Assembly (NCBI GenBank): GCA_013180625.2
Contig: SNVD02009613.1
Location: 248,001 to 312,000 of the forward strand
Reading direction: 5' to 3'
DNA: 64,000 nt
Source of the DNA: Boswellia sacra
Lineage: Eukaryota > Streptophyta > Magnoliopsida > Sapindales > Burseraceae
The notes beneath the pieces were generated by a model, which did not search any database, was not told where the DNA came from, and saw nothing but the letters and a program-made list of their open reading frames with translations. This document shows, piece by piece, positions 1 through 11,745 of the stretch. Made by a program: the position numbers and the translations under genes. Positions within the stretch are counted from its first letter, which is position 1, and each line of letters starts with the position of its first letter.

Positions 1-1479
1 GATGAGCTGCGACGAGCTAAAAGAATATGATTGCTTGGATGTATAGCAATATTTGTTGAAATGGACAAGAAATAGAGTGAACATTGTTGCATTCTTTTAA
101 ATGATTATGACTAAATGAACATTGTTGCATGCTTTTAAATGGTTTGTATTTCATTCCCACTTTTCCTTATGCCTTTAGGGTAGTTGCATACTTCATGCCA
201 GTTACAACCAGCAAGACTGGAAGAGAATATTGAAATAGCAGTCAGTTGCTTTAAAAAGGGGCCTCTTTCTGTCACCTCAGGTTCTATCATGAAAGAGCTT
301 TGACAACAACTTGACTTTCGGGATATTTGATTTATAAGCTTATGATGTGGAGATGCTAGTTGATCCATGACAGCAATTGAGCTACAGATGCAGCTTGCTC
401 AAGACTGAGACTATTTTGAAAAGTATTTATACTTAAAATAAACAAGTCATCTATTAGTGTGACAGGACTGTGGAGAGTATTTGCAGTAGGATCGCATACA
501 TCAGACTTGAATTGCACCACATAAAACAACTTTTTCTGTGATTCAACTCTTATATGCATATCTCTTTACTTGCCTACTCTTCTTCTGATGTATACATGTA
601 TCTAAAAATTGACTCGAGTCTCTAGCACCACTAGTTCCATTGTGATTTGCACCTAGTCGATAGCATATCAGAAAGTTGGAGAATTTTTCACATGAGGTCC
701 TCATACATGAATTGAATAACATCCAAAATCGGGCACTTAATCCATGGATCATGATGCAGTTTAATATTGATGCAGTATGAGATGGATACATATTATGACA
801 TTTACCTGCCTACTTCATGTTTGTGGATCAATTGGGAGAGCAGGAGCTCACTAGCACATCCAACAAAGATAGTTTTGCCTATAATCAAATAACAGAATCT
901 GTCATGCCAACATAGCATAGCATAGCAACATCTTAGAGTAATGAAGACCTAATGGATGAGCAAGTCTGTCATGTGGAGTGTAATTTAACAGGGCAAAGGA
1001 GGGATAAATGAATTAGACAAACAGGAACAGATTCTGTAACAACCCTTCTTATATATAGAAGCAAAGTTAGAACCAACAAAAAACTTACATAACTAATATA
1101 AGATCAGGCTTAGGGGAATCCATGAAATCAGTGCAGGTGGAAAGGCCATGGTTTTGTGATAAAAAAACCAACCCAATTATTGGTGCATCCAGAATAAATG
1201 GTAAATATTATATAGATGATGGCTTAGATGATACTCCAGAAATGGAAAATCATTTCCACATTTTAGGCTTACATTTTCATTGGTGATGACAGTTGATATT
1301 GTTATTCTTGTGTACCACAAATGCCATATTGCCTTCAATTGGAATGTCTTATGAACTTAAATTATGAAAATCGATACATCATATCATTTCTATGTTCTAT
1401 CTTCATTATTGATTTATCATCTAATTTGCTGGCTCAGTACTGAAATGATTTTGCAATTTATCTTTCCTTAACTTTTCAG
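1..1479. other. Upstream intron or flank of the MLO-like gene, no exon recognised
   Basis: AT-rich DNA with only short open frames on either strand. I looked for the N-terminal MLO exons (first four membrane segments and the exon just before the HKLPL block) and found none. It is probably a long intron, with the 5' exons left of the window, or the gene has lost its 5' half. Confidence 0.4.
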
Positions 1480-4400
1480 AAACACAAACTACCACTTTCT
1501 TACAATTTCCATAGCTACATGATCCGAAGCATGGAAGACGAATTCCATGGCATCCTGGGGATTAGGTAGGCAATTGTCAATCTGAACTATAGCTCTTTAT
1601 GCTATCTGTGTTTATGTGACTCTCATTACCTTGATAATAAAAGACATTACATCTGTTGTAGTTCTACATAGTAAGTCAGGCCCATCCATGATACAACTGA
1701 ATTCCACCCCATACAATTTTTTGGCTGTGGCTAGATGGAGAAGAGAAGTGTGCTAGGGTTTTATTGGACAGTTCTTATGAATGGTGGCATTGAACACCCA
1801 CTTTTTTATTTTTGAAGGGAAGGACCCCCATGTGCTTAGGGATGGGACTCAATTGAATCGTTCTGCCTTTTGTTCTGAGTTCATAAGCTATGATTGCTAT
1901 TTTTACCATTTTCCTTACAACAAAATGATGAAAATGAGTTTAAACTTAATCATTTTCAATTTTGCAGCTGGCCACTTTGGGGTTATGCAATAGTGTGCAT
2001 TTTCGTAAATATTCATGGTAATTCGTTGTGTATTCATAAGGCAAATATTACTATTATCCATTTAAGATCTATTTTGAGGGATAGTGAAATCATTTACTTT
2101 GTTGCAGGTCTAAATATTTATTTCTGGCTATCTTTTATCCCTGCCATTGTAGGTACACTTGCTTATAATGTCATTTTATCAAATTAAAGAGATATTCCAA
2201 AATAACTTATTTTATGCACCATTGCAAATGTCAAAGCTTGTCATTTTGGTTGGAACGAAGCTTCAGCATGTTGTCTCCTCATTGGCCCTTGAAATTAAGG
2301 AACATACAGGCCCATCTGTTGGGACTCAAGTAAAGCCAAACGATGATCTGTTTTGGTTCAGGAAACCAGAGATTTTGCTACGGTTGATACAATTTATTAT
2401 ATTCCAGGTGATTATTAGTTGATATCTCATGTCTTTCATAATCCAGATTCTTATAGTGTAGTCCTGATTTTCTTTCTGCTTCTCCTTCATGCAGAATGCT
2501 TTTGAGATGGCAACATTCATATGGTCCTTGGTAATTAAATCTCCTTTATCCCTCTGTGGTATAGCTTGTAATATGGTCACATATATGAATGTGAACAAGC
2601 CTATAATGTCCCTACTTAAAAAAATGGCAATAATAACAATAAATAATCAAATAAACAACTGGCTTTTTGTGTCATTGAATGTAAATTTTATATAATTGAA
2701 AATGGTAATTTTCAGCTCATGAGCCAGTTAAGTTAGATGTTAATACTAATGGTTCTTGGATTATATAATTGAAAGATCAATTCTGAAGTTGCTATGTTCT
2801 GTCTTCTTAATCCTGGATATGCAAACCCTAATGAACTTCTTGTTTTTTTATGATTAGTGGGGACTTAAGGAGAGATCATGCTTCATGAAAAATCACTATA
2901 TGATAATCATTCGACTGATTTCTGGGTATGCTTCTTTCTCATCTATGTACTTGCATTGCAAATATCATAATTTTCAAGTTACACTACTAATTCTGCTCAA
3001 AGATACGAATGTTATTTCTGGTTACTGGTATAATGCCATTATCTTTTTGTGATATCAACGTATCATTTAGTACAAAGCCAAGGAACAACGCAATGATTTT
3101 CATCTGGATTCACAGTTCTTTAGAAGCTTGTAATTTACTTCTTAATGTCTCGGTCCTCTCCAAACTGTCATTTACTTTCTTCAATTTGTCTATAAATGAT
3201 TATCTATCTCTAGTCATCTGATAAATGAAGCAAGCATGTCCTATATAAAATGCCCTATTATTCTAGGCTTGTGGAGCTATTTCCTTGTAGTTAGCTATCT
3301 CTGATTGGCAAAATGTGCTTTAATAAAAGTCTTTTTGTTTCTATTCTCAAAAAACTGTTCTCTGAAAACGTGCTTTTATCAATACATTTTAAATTAATAT
3401 CAATCACGTATCATTTTCAAAATTCAAATAAGTTTAAAATCAACCACATATTCTTTTCAAATTTTGAAAATAAAAACTCAAAATACACAAACAAACACTA
3501 ATTCACAACTTTCTTAGTTTTGTCGCATTCATTACACATGTTACTTGTCACTTTTCTATTTTCATCATGATTTTGGGGGAGCACAATACGATTTATCCAC
3601 TTAAACTTTGAGTAAATTGTTGTTTAACATGTTACCACGCCTAAAGTTTCTTGATCAAACCTTTTTTATACCAAAACAAGACAAAGCAAACCCATGTTGA
3701 CAGCCCATACAACACAAGAGGGGCCACAAATGGCTAGAGAGGATGTGCCAAATGTTTGTTTGCATTATATCATACTTTGCTATCTAATGGCTTGTTAGCT
3801 TTAGAAGTTCAAAGACACTTTCATTAAAATTTGATTACTTTATTGTATCGATGAGTTTTAAATTGCAATTTCAACAAATTAGCTTGAACTCTTGACTGGT
3901 AGCAACCATCTCACGTGATACTATTTTTATAAATACAGGGTTCTTGTTCAGTTCTGGTGCAGCTATAGCACAGTCCCTCTGAATGTGATCGTGACTCAGG
4001 TTTGCCTAAAAATTTTAGAAATGAATACAAAAACTCAAAGTGAATTGGGATTATTGACCTGAAAGATTTCATATATTTTATTGATTCTTAAATTTGTAGC
4101 TCACGTAATCAGTCATCAAACATGAAATAAGCCTGTATTTTAGTTGGGGCAATTCTTATGGTGATAATGTTTTCAAAAGTTATTCTTTAAGATTCTCATA
4201 CAATGTAAAATAAACAAAACCTCAATGATGCCACAAGTTCCAATGTGATTTATTGAAGCATTAGCATTAGAAAACTTCCCCCTTATAAACATTTGAATCA
4301 ATCATACGTTAATTGAATTCTCTCAGTAACATTTGAAATTGATCTAGTTATTAGGAAGAGATATATTTACTGATTTACAGGCTGATAACCCTTTGACCTT

Positions 4401-4834
4401 TCCAGATGGGTTCTCAATGGAAAAAAGCCTTGGTCGCTGAGAGTGTGAGAGAGTCACTCCATAGTTGGTGTAAGAGAGTAAAGGAGAGGTCTAAAAACGA
4501 GTCACTGCATTCGCGTACTACAAGATCAATATGTTCACATGAATCAACAATTGATGAAAGAGATGAAATAACGGTGGCATTGGGCACTTTATCGAGGAGC
4601 TCTTCCACGGAGTCGCTGAATCAGGTAACCATAACGTCAACTGAACAAGCTGAGTCCATTCTCCATTCTTCAGACCAACCCCGAGGTGAATTATCCTTTA
4701 GAGTGGAAGAGTATTTATCCGAAGCTATAAACAATGGTGTCTTAGAACTGCCCATTACTGAAGCAGAAGATAATACAAGAAATGAAGAGGAAGAAAAAGT
4801 TGAGACACTTCATGACTTGTTCCAGAAAACCTGA
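1480..4834 (+). CDS. MLO4: MLO-family seven-transmembrane protein, C-terminal part (MLO4-like)
   Basis: Plant MLO proteins are plasma-membrane proteins with seven transmembrane segments and a cytosolic calmodulin-binding tail; some act as calcium channels. Eight exons join in frame: 1480-1565, 1968-2017, 2108-2148, 2237-2407, 2495-2530, 2858-2925, 3939-3999 and 4406-4834, giving 313 residues to a TGA. Diagnostic blocks in order are [89 protein letters not shown] and the tail helix [13 protein letters not shown], which includes the conserved calmodulin-binding Trp. A Ser-rich stretch (TLSRSSS) and an acidic C-terminus follow. The N-terminal half is absent from the window. The tail and the ferredoxin/TM9SF neighbours point to the MLO4 lineage, a root-tropism gene in Arabidopsis; the mildew-susceptibility MLO clade is less likely. 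The family call is firm, orthology is inferred. Confidence 0.9.
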
Positions 4835-5184
4835 AACATATCCTTTCCAGGTTCCAACTTATTTTACTACAGCCTTATCAGCTAGGCTCCGTTTGTAGCA
4901 TTAAAATGGAAGTTTCATCTCCAGTAATCTGAAGTAATTTATCCTGTTAGTACTATCTAGTTGAACTAGATTCAAGTAAACAGAGTAAGAGAAACTCTAG
5001 AACCAACTTGCTTGAAGCACTGGTAATGAACAATGGCAGGTGTAAATTAATCTTGTTTTGCCAGGTAGTAATTGCTTAGCCTTGCATATTACAGGCCTTA
5101 TTCAATGCTGTTGATTTCTTCAAATTACAATTAATGTTACTTGTCAATTCAAATTCAAATTCTATTTGTGTCTTCTGAAACAAA
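4835..5184 (+). other. 3' flank of the MLO-like gene
   Basis: Probable 3' untranslated region and flank, ending at the target site of the next transposon. No further coding signal is seen. Confidence 0.4.
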
Positions 5185-5192
5185 GAAAAAAG

Positions 5193-6979
5193 TAAGGGTG
5201 TGCAAAATTATCCGATCCGATTGGGTTTTGTCGGGTTGGTCGGGTCGGCACCGGGTCTATGCATATAATAACCCGAAATCGGGTTTAATCATTTGGGTTT
5301 TCTTGATATTGGGTTGTAGTCGGGTTTAAATATTATAACTCGAAAAAAACCCAACCCGATTAAAATGAATTTTAAATAACGAATTTGACGCGTGGCAATA
5401 TATTATTGAATAAATCAGTGTTTTATGATGGATGTTTTCACACTAGATCACTCTTATAAATTATTATACCATACAATTATAATCCCTAATTCCTAAATCC
5501 ATCTCTTCGAATTTGAGCTGATTAACGCTCAACTCCTCCTCAACTCCACTGTGTGACCCCGCATCTCCCATTCACGATCAACAGCTAACGTATTTGCCTC
5601 AGGTCTGATATCGTCTGGAATCTTTCAAGCCTGTTTCGCCGTGAAATTCAGTCGTTCGGTTTGGGCTGTCTCTGTCTTTGTCTCTGTCGCTGATCGCAGT
5701 CATCGGCTATTGCGCTCTCCTCTCATGCCCGTCTCCACCATTGGTCCTCCACTGGTCATCATCTTTATTGCTTTTCTGAATTAAGGTGTTGCATGTATAC
5801 TATTGCCCAACCCTTAAGAAGCTTCCACTGGATGTTGACTGCATAAAGCATCGAAAAATCAATATCGGAGCTGCCATGGGGGATGCAGCTACTTAAAATG
5901 TGTTTCTTTTCTGCTTCAAAAGATTCTACTTTTTGAGCCCAATTGGAATACGATTTCTTCCAGGTCCACATTTATGTTCTTCTTTTACTGTTTTCCCATT
6001 CTGCTTGTTTTTGACTTGATGTACACCCCTTGCTCTTTGGTATCATTTTGTAATTTCATTTGTTTGAACTGTTAGTTGTATTTGGATCTGGAATTCGCTT
6101 TGCAAATTCATATATAGAAGCTGAGAAGTGGTAGTATGTTGTTCCGCTGCTGTGAATAAAAATGAAAAGGCTAGCAGTTTTGAAGTGTTGTGTGTTTTTG
6201 GTATTTGTATAATTGTATTTGTACTTGTAATGTACTTTGTCTCTGGAATGGAATCAATATTTTCTCCTTGAAACTCTTATTCCTATTATATGGTCTATGG
6301 AGACTACTTGTAGTTGTAGCTTATTCTGCTACTAATTTCTGCTATTCTGCAACATGTTGAAATGTTTTGAAATATTCTTTGTTACTAGACATATTTCTGT
6401 TTTTTGTTTTTTACGTTTCACTTAGATGTTAAACTGGTATTTCAGAAGTTTGACTCATTCATTCAAACAATAACATGTAAGATGAGAAGGAGGAACTGTT
6501 GCTATAGAAGCTGAGTTGTAGTAATCTGTTGTTGTGCTGCTATGTATAAAAGTGAATAAGCAAGCAGTTTTGAGGTGTTTTGTGCTTTTGGTACTTGTTT
6601 TTCGTATTGTAATTATTCATTTGTGTTTAATAATAACCTCTAGGACTAGGAGTGCAGAAACTTGTGTAACAATAACGGATTAGTTAATTGATGACATGAT
6701 CTCCACTTGAAAGCAATAATCAAATCAACTGCTCAACTTTCTAAACTTTTAGGAAAGAGATTGGGGAGCTCTCAAGTTTTTGGGGAAAAGTAAAAGTGCA
6801 TACACATATTCATCTTCTTGCTGTAATGAGTAACCCGACTAACCCGACCGAGCGTCGGGTTGGTCATCGGGTTCGTAATTTTGAAAACCCGACCTCGGGG
6901 CAAAAAGTTTGGAACCTGATGAACATCATCGGGTTGAGCCGGATTGGGCAAAACCCGACCCGACCCGTATGCACCTCTA
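5193..6979. mobile_element. Non-autonomous hAT-type transposon, 1,787 bp
   Basis: The element starts TAAGGGTGTGCA and ends TGCACCTCTA, imperfect inverted termini of the type usual in plant hAT elements. It is flanked by a perfect 8-bp target duplication GAAAAAAG (5185-5192 and 6980-6987). Next to each end is a GC-rich block of repeated CGGGTT/AACCCG motifs (5215-5360 and 6830-6970), as in many plant hAT elements. No transposase frame is visible, so mobility would depend on enzyme supplied elsewhere. It sits about 350 bp downstream of the MLO4-like stop codon. Confidence 0.88.
6105..6610. repeat. Diverged direct duplication inside the hAT element
   Basis: A block of about 110 bp at 6110-6220 (TATAGAAGCTGAG, then GCTGCT and GCAGTTTTGA) recurs at about 6503-6610, some 390 bp on, with many substitutions. 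It looks like an old internal duplication. Confidence 0.6.
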
Positions 6980-6987
6980 GAAAAAAG

Positions 6988-8013
6988 ACCTTTCCTTTGT
7001 TATCTTATCCAAAACTGGCCTGGATTTTTTTCAGTTGAGAAACTTATATATAATTATATATAGATAGCAATGCAACTGAATATGCACATGAATTGGAATA
7101 ATTACTGGGCATGATCCATGGTAGACCACGAATGCTTCTTGTCAGGAACAAAAATCTTGCTATTATCGAATAGAAGCATGGTTTCTGGTAATTTTGGAAG
7201 CAATTTGAACGTGGACAAAAACACCCTAAGATAATCAAGTGTTTTCTTGTCTAATTTCAAGCTCATGGATGAAAACACGTTTTTGACAAGTTAAAAAAAA
7301 AAATATTGTATATACTAAAAAAACACTGAAAGTACTTCAAAATGTTTCTCAAGTAACCCAAATTGATGGCTTTAAGGTAAAACAAAAACATCCGCAAATA
7401 TTTATTATATACATAAATTTACTTGGTGTTTGTAATTTGCCAATAATTACACACATCTAAACGATAAGATAAGATAAGAACTGGGTTGTAAGATTTTCCT
7501 TTAAAAATAAATAAATAAATAAAAACAAATACATTCCTAGCTATCAAGAAATTTTCCAAAAAAATCTTTTTTTATTTAACACATGTACTGCATAAGAATG
7601 AAAGGACATGCATAATTCATCAGTAATTATTTCCAAAATAGTCAATTATAGTTGTAATTAAATGAAAGAAAAAGGAAAAAAATTACAAATATTGAAATTT
7701 TAATAAATTTGTAAAACTCTCCTGTACATGCATGCAGTTGGGGGTTCTGAGCAAAAGATGTTGGTATTATTAAGCTAAAGCAGCTGCAGCTTCATATGAC
7801 CATGATATATGTAACTGCAAATGATAAAAGTACAAAAACCCTCTAAGTTACTCTTAAAGATTACGTAACAATCAATCTCCTTTGCAGACACCAAACCAAC
7901 CAACGCACTAAACAACATGCACAGAACAAACCATATTAAAAAGAGAATAATCAGAAAACAAAGAGAGAAATATTCTTCTACGTAATTATTAAAATATCAA
8001 TAATTAACCAACT
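6988..8013. other. Spacer, including the ferredoxin 3' region
   Basis: AT-rich DNA without a convincing reading frame. The 200-300 bases next to 8013 would be the 3' untranslated region of the minus-strand ferredoxin gene. Confidence 0.4.
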
Positions 8014-8454
8014 TTAAGCAGCAGTGAGCTCCTCCTCCTTGTGAGTCTCAATCACAACAGGGCCCTGAGCATAAGCAACGCATGTAAGCACCCAACCCTC
8101 TTCTATTTGCTCATCATCAAGGAAGCTACCATCAGACTGGTCAACGGCTCCTTCCTTGACCCTGCCAGCACAGGAAGAGCAGGACCCAGCCCTGCATGAG
8201 TATGGCAAGTCAATGCCAAGCTCCTCAGCCTGGTCAAGAATGTACACGTCATCTGGGCAGTCAAACTCTTGCTCTCCCTCAGGAGTGATGAGCTTCACTT
8301 TGTGGACAGCCATTGCCTTGATACGCCCACCACGCGGGCTAGACTTCAAGCCAAAAAGGGATTGACCCATGTTGGGGAATGACTTGAGGCTTGTGACTGC
8401 AGGCTGGCGCCTGACAAAGGAAGTGCTGAGCATGGCGCTGGAGAGGGTGGCCAT
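8014..8454 (-). CDS. FD1: Plastid plant-type 2Fe-2S ferredoxin precursor
   Basis: Stromal electron carrier that takes electrons from photosystem I and passes them to ferredoxin-NADP reductase, thioredoxin reductase, and nitrite, sulfite and glutamate-synthase enzymes. Single intronless exon of 146 codons. The ATG at 8454 is preferred because [13 protein letters not shown] matches known ferredoxin transit peptides; an in-frame ATG at 8544 would add 30 residues unlike any ferredoxin. Residues 1-48 are Ser/Arg-rich transit peptide (QSLFGLKSS motif), and the mature chain probably starts at Ala49 (AVHKVKL). The cluster ligands are all present in [14 protein letters not shown] plus LTC: Cys39, 44, 47 and 77 of the mature chain. 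The end [11 protein letters not shown] is also typical. Leaf-type rather than root-type is inferred from sequence and promoter. Confidence 0.97.
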   Translation of the reverse strand: MATLSSAMLSTSFVRRQPAVTSLKSFPNMGQSLFGLKSSPRGGRIKAMAVHKVKLITPEGEQEFDCPDDVYILDQAEELGIDLPYSCRAGSCSSCAGRVKEGAVDQSDGSFLDDEQIEEGWVLTCVAYAQGPVVIETHKEEELTAA

Positions 8455-8600
8455 TGCGGTTGTGGTTGGTGATGACTTGTGGTGGAGAGAGTTGCAACTT
8501 TTGGTGGATTTGAATTGAAGCAAAGAAGGGATGAGAGAGTGCAAGTGCTGATAATGGGAGGGCTTGTGGAAATAGTGTGGCCAAGAGGGATTCCCTATCT

Positions 8601-8635
8601 GCCACGTGGCAAGTTCTTGTGGCTAGCATTATCTT
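8601..8635 (-). promoter_or_regulatory. Perfect palindromic G-box next to I-box-like GATAA, ferredoxin promoter
   Basis: GCCACGTGGC at 8601-8610 contains the CACGTG G-box, bound by bZIP/HY5 and PIF factors. About 20 bp further from the gene the minus strand reads AGATAATG (8627-8634), an I-box-like GATAA core. This pair is usual in light-regulated photosynthesis genes. It lies about 150 bp upstream of the preferred ATG. A clear TATA box was not found. Confidence 0.65.
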
Positions 8636-9719
8636 TTTTATTATCACCATAGAGTGAGTGTGTGAGGAGTGATGGGTTCATGTGTCCAAACATTGTTTTG
8701 GTGAATGTGGTTGCCACAATCTTGCATGGAGTTGGAAGGTTTTGGCGTTTTGTTGAGGGATAATCTCCATCCAACCCTCTCAGGTTTGATAAAATTGCAA
8801 TAAACTACACTACTTGTAATTTCGCACACACATATATATATAAATCTCTTGATTAATGGTATTCGTTATTAAATATAACTAGAATATTTAGTGAAATTAT
8901 TATTATAATTGATTCTCAAATCTCATTAGGATAAGAAGATAAAGAATTAAAGATAACATTATTTTCTTTGTGAGAGAGTCTAAAATATCACAAGAATACC
9001 ACTTCTTCAATTAATACAATCGGTTAATAAAATTATACTTTTATAAATAATTTATTGTTAAAATAATGAAAGAGAAAACAATATATACTTGAAAATATTA
9101 ATTATTGTATATATTTCTAAAGCATTCTAGTCTTTCTTGTTACTTGATCGTTAAAATATAACATTTTTAACACCTAATGTAAATAGTAGCATTAGAAGGT
9201 TCGTCATCATTTTGAGCCTATAAAATTAATTTAACCAAACCTTAGGGGCCTAGAAATTGTCCCTACTGAGGAGGAATATAATTTTGTACTAAAAGTTAAT
9301 AATTATAATAAGGTTTAGCTGGGTTTCATGAAAATGTAATTAAAGATTTGAAAATTTTATTCGTTTTTACTAAATTTCGACTTTGATAAATTCGATTTCA
9401 TAAAAAAATACCATAAATATCCATTGGAATTTGGAAACGTCTTCTAAACTGCATTGAAATTCCCTAAAACCTTTCTTAAAAGTTGATAAATTTCATATAA
9501 GGTATCACTATTTATTTTTAAATTAGAGAAATAATTTTTCATTAAATAAAAAAACTTATTACAAGAGGAGTAAAATTTAATAAAAAAATCAAAATTAAAA
9601 ATTAAAGGCCTATGAGTGATTATTCTTCATTTGTTTTATATTTTGATTTTATGAAAGGAATCTGAATCTGAGTAGCATCGTACCATTACCATACAATTAG
9701 AGGAAAAATTATGAGTAGC

Positions 9720-9890
9720 TTTACTGTAATATGTAAAAATCATAAACATATATCTAAAAATCGTAAGCGAATGAAAAAAATCGTATTTACGATTTTTACA
9801 TATTTTTATTTACGAATTTTTTATATATAATTTTTATTCATTCATTTACGACTTTTACGATGTGTTTACGATGTTTACCTAAAATATATA
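9720..9890. repeat. Small foldback, MITE-like
   Basis: The left arm (about 9735-9800, GTAAAAATCATAAAC then AATCGTAAGCGAATGAA) is the diverged reverse complement of the right arm (about 9826-9885, TTCATTCATTTACGAC then TTTACGATG). Arms of 55-65 bp surround a short loop. No target duplication was identified, so it may be a foldback remnant or a simple palindrome. Confidence 0.5.
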
Positions 9891-9919
9891 ATTGTTGTAT
9901 AGATATAACAACTGTAACG

Positions 9920-10002
9920 TAACAAAATCCGAAAATTACCGGGACCAAGTATAAACATCGTGACAAAATCCGAAAATTACCAGGACCAAGTATAACCATC
10001 AA
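9920..10002. repeat. 41-bp tandem duplication, two copies
   Basis: ACAAAATCCGAAAATTACC followed by GGACCAAGTATAA occurs twice at a 41-bp offset with a few substitutions. No function suggested. Confidence 0.85.
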
Positions 10003-11252
10003 TATCAAAACATGGTGACCTCTAATTACAACCTCCTTGACTGGTCACAAACATAACATTTGTCCTAAAGTATACCATATATATCAGCTCTTTTACTCGT
10101 AAATCAAAAAGCGATTCATCCCCACATGTCACTTCGTTTATATAGTCCACATTGCAGTCGCTTCAATGCTCAAGCGTCGTTACTTATGTTCTTGCAAATT
10201 ACAAATAATTATAATATATGATTAAGCCAAGTTTAAGATGAATAAAAATACTAAAATAGAAATTATTAACAATTTTTTTAGATTAATGACTAAAAAATTA
10301 TGTTTAATTTTGTGTCCAAAATATTGTGTCAAAATATCTCCTCTTTATACATATGTGTGTGTTGGTGTGTGAATGTGACGCAAGACTTTTAACACAAAAC
10401 TAAACATAATTTTCTAATCATGGATCTTTAAAATTCAATAGTTAATATGATTGATGAGTTGGCTGTTTGTTGACTTTCAATCTCAATCATTAGAATTTGT
10501 GAGATCAATAACTAGAAAATTATGTCAATAAATTATGTAAAAATTTATGTTAAAATATCTTCTCCCATATATATATATATATATATTACACTTGTAGTAA
10601 TCAATTGGTAAATTTAAGCTTTTAAAAAATCCATTTTAGTTTGAAGCACAAGAAAAGTAATCCGAATCTCAACAATATATATATTCAAGAAAATTCAAAT
10701 TTGTGTTGGTTATTTAAAGTTTAATATGTACAAACAGCATCATATCATCTTATCTCCATTAACATAATTTTTACTTTTTTTTTTGATATTTGAATGATAC
10801 TATATCTATACCTTAATTACAATCAACTTTTCTTATAATTTGAATTGACAAAATCCTATTAGAAGTATAATTACTATATTTTCTTATTCATTTTTGTTTT
10901 TAACTCTTCAAATGAATTATTATCGATTCAGGTTATAAGGAGTTGATTATAAAATTTGGTTGTAAATGAATACGACTTGTTATATTTTAGGTGAAAAGTT
11001 TTGGACCGGATGCACGTACCACGTCACCTAATGTGCTTGTCCAATAAAATTTCAACGTATCTTATATTTGTCTTTTACTCCTAACCACCATAATGATGGA
11101 TGATATTTTAATAAATAATAGGCAATAAGATTTTATTTGATAAATGAACAAATTTTGTGTTTGGAGATTTTTGACATTTCTATTCCAAATACATTAGCCC
11201 CTTTTTTTAACAAAATCATTGAGTTAAGGTCTGAAATCTGAATCGTTCAAAT

Positions 11253-11450
11253 ATGCTTCCAGAATTATTAAGTGGAGGTCTAAATCCTGAGGTTAGAAGA
11301 GCTGATGTTATTTGGAATATGAATTCTATTAGGTTTTTTGTTATCAAGGATGTGGAATCTGTTGAAAAGATAATGCAGAACTCGATAAAAGCTGAAGAAG
11401 TAGCGCGAGCTGGGTTACATTTGCATGGGAATTACACAATCCGCCATTAA
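11253..11450 (+). CDS. Unrecognised short open frame, doubtful
   Basis: A 65-codon frame from an ATG with fairly protein-like composition (start MLPELLSGGLNPEVRR, end GNYTIRH). I do not recognise it. There is no clear promoter or splice context, and it lies 300 bp before a retrotransposon. It could be a fragment of a captured or decayed gene, or chance. Confidence 0.15.
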   Translation: MLPELLSGGLNPEVRRADVIWNMNSIRFFVIKDVESVEKIMQNSIKAEEVARAGLHLHGNYTIRH

Positions 11451-11745
11451 TCGTATTGATGAAGAATGAAAACAAACTTGATTTCTTGTTTGGAGACACA
11501 ACTTGGTAAAGTCGACTATCATAGAAAAGCCTAAATAGATCTTTTACAAGAACCCAGATGATATTTCACTAAAAACAAATTTCTCTATGAATTTAACCAT
11601 AGAAATGAATTGTTTAAGTTTTATATAATCATTTGGATTAAAATCTTTTAACACAAATTTATGTTTTTATTTTATCTTATTTTGTTCATTTTAAGTTATT
11701 AACCTGAAAGTACTTACCACATCATGAAAACTTGACGCAGTAACA

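Larger units (their letters stand above)
8636..11741. other. AT-rich intergenic region
   Basis: No supported gene. It holds a foldback near 9.7-9.9 kb, a 41-bp tandem duplication near 9.92 kb, an inverted pair sharing AATTATGTTTA (about 10284-10315 and 10394-10424), a short TA run near 10567-10586, and one short frame at 11253-11450. Confidence 0.5.

Noticed and set aside
5193..6979. Short gene in 5765-5971 or 6796-7038
   Set aside because: These frames lie inside a non-autonomous hAT element and one overlaps its terminal motif block.
8455..8544. Upstream ATG extending the ferredoxin by 30 residues
   Set aside because: The extension does not resemble a transit peptide, while MATLSSAML at 8454 matches the known ferredoxin start.
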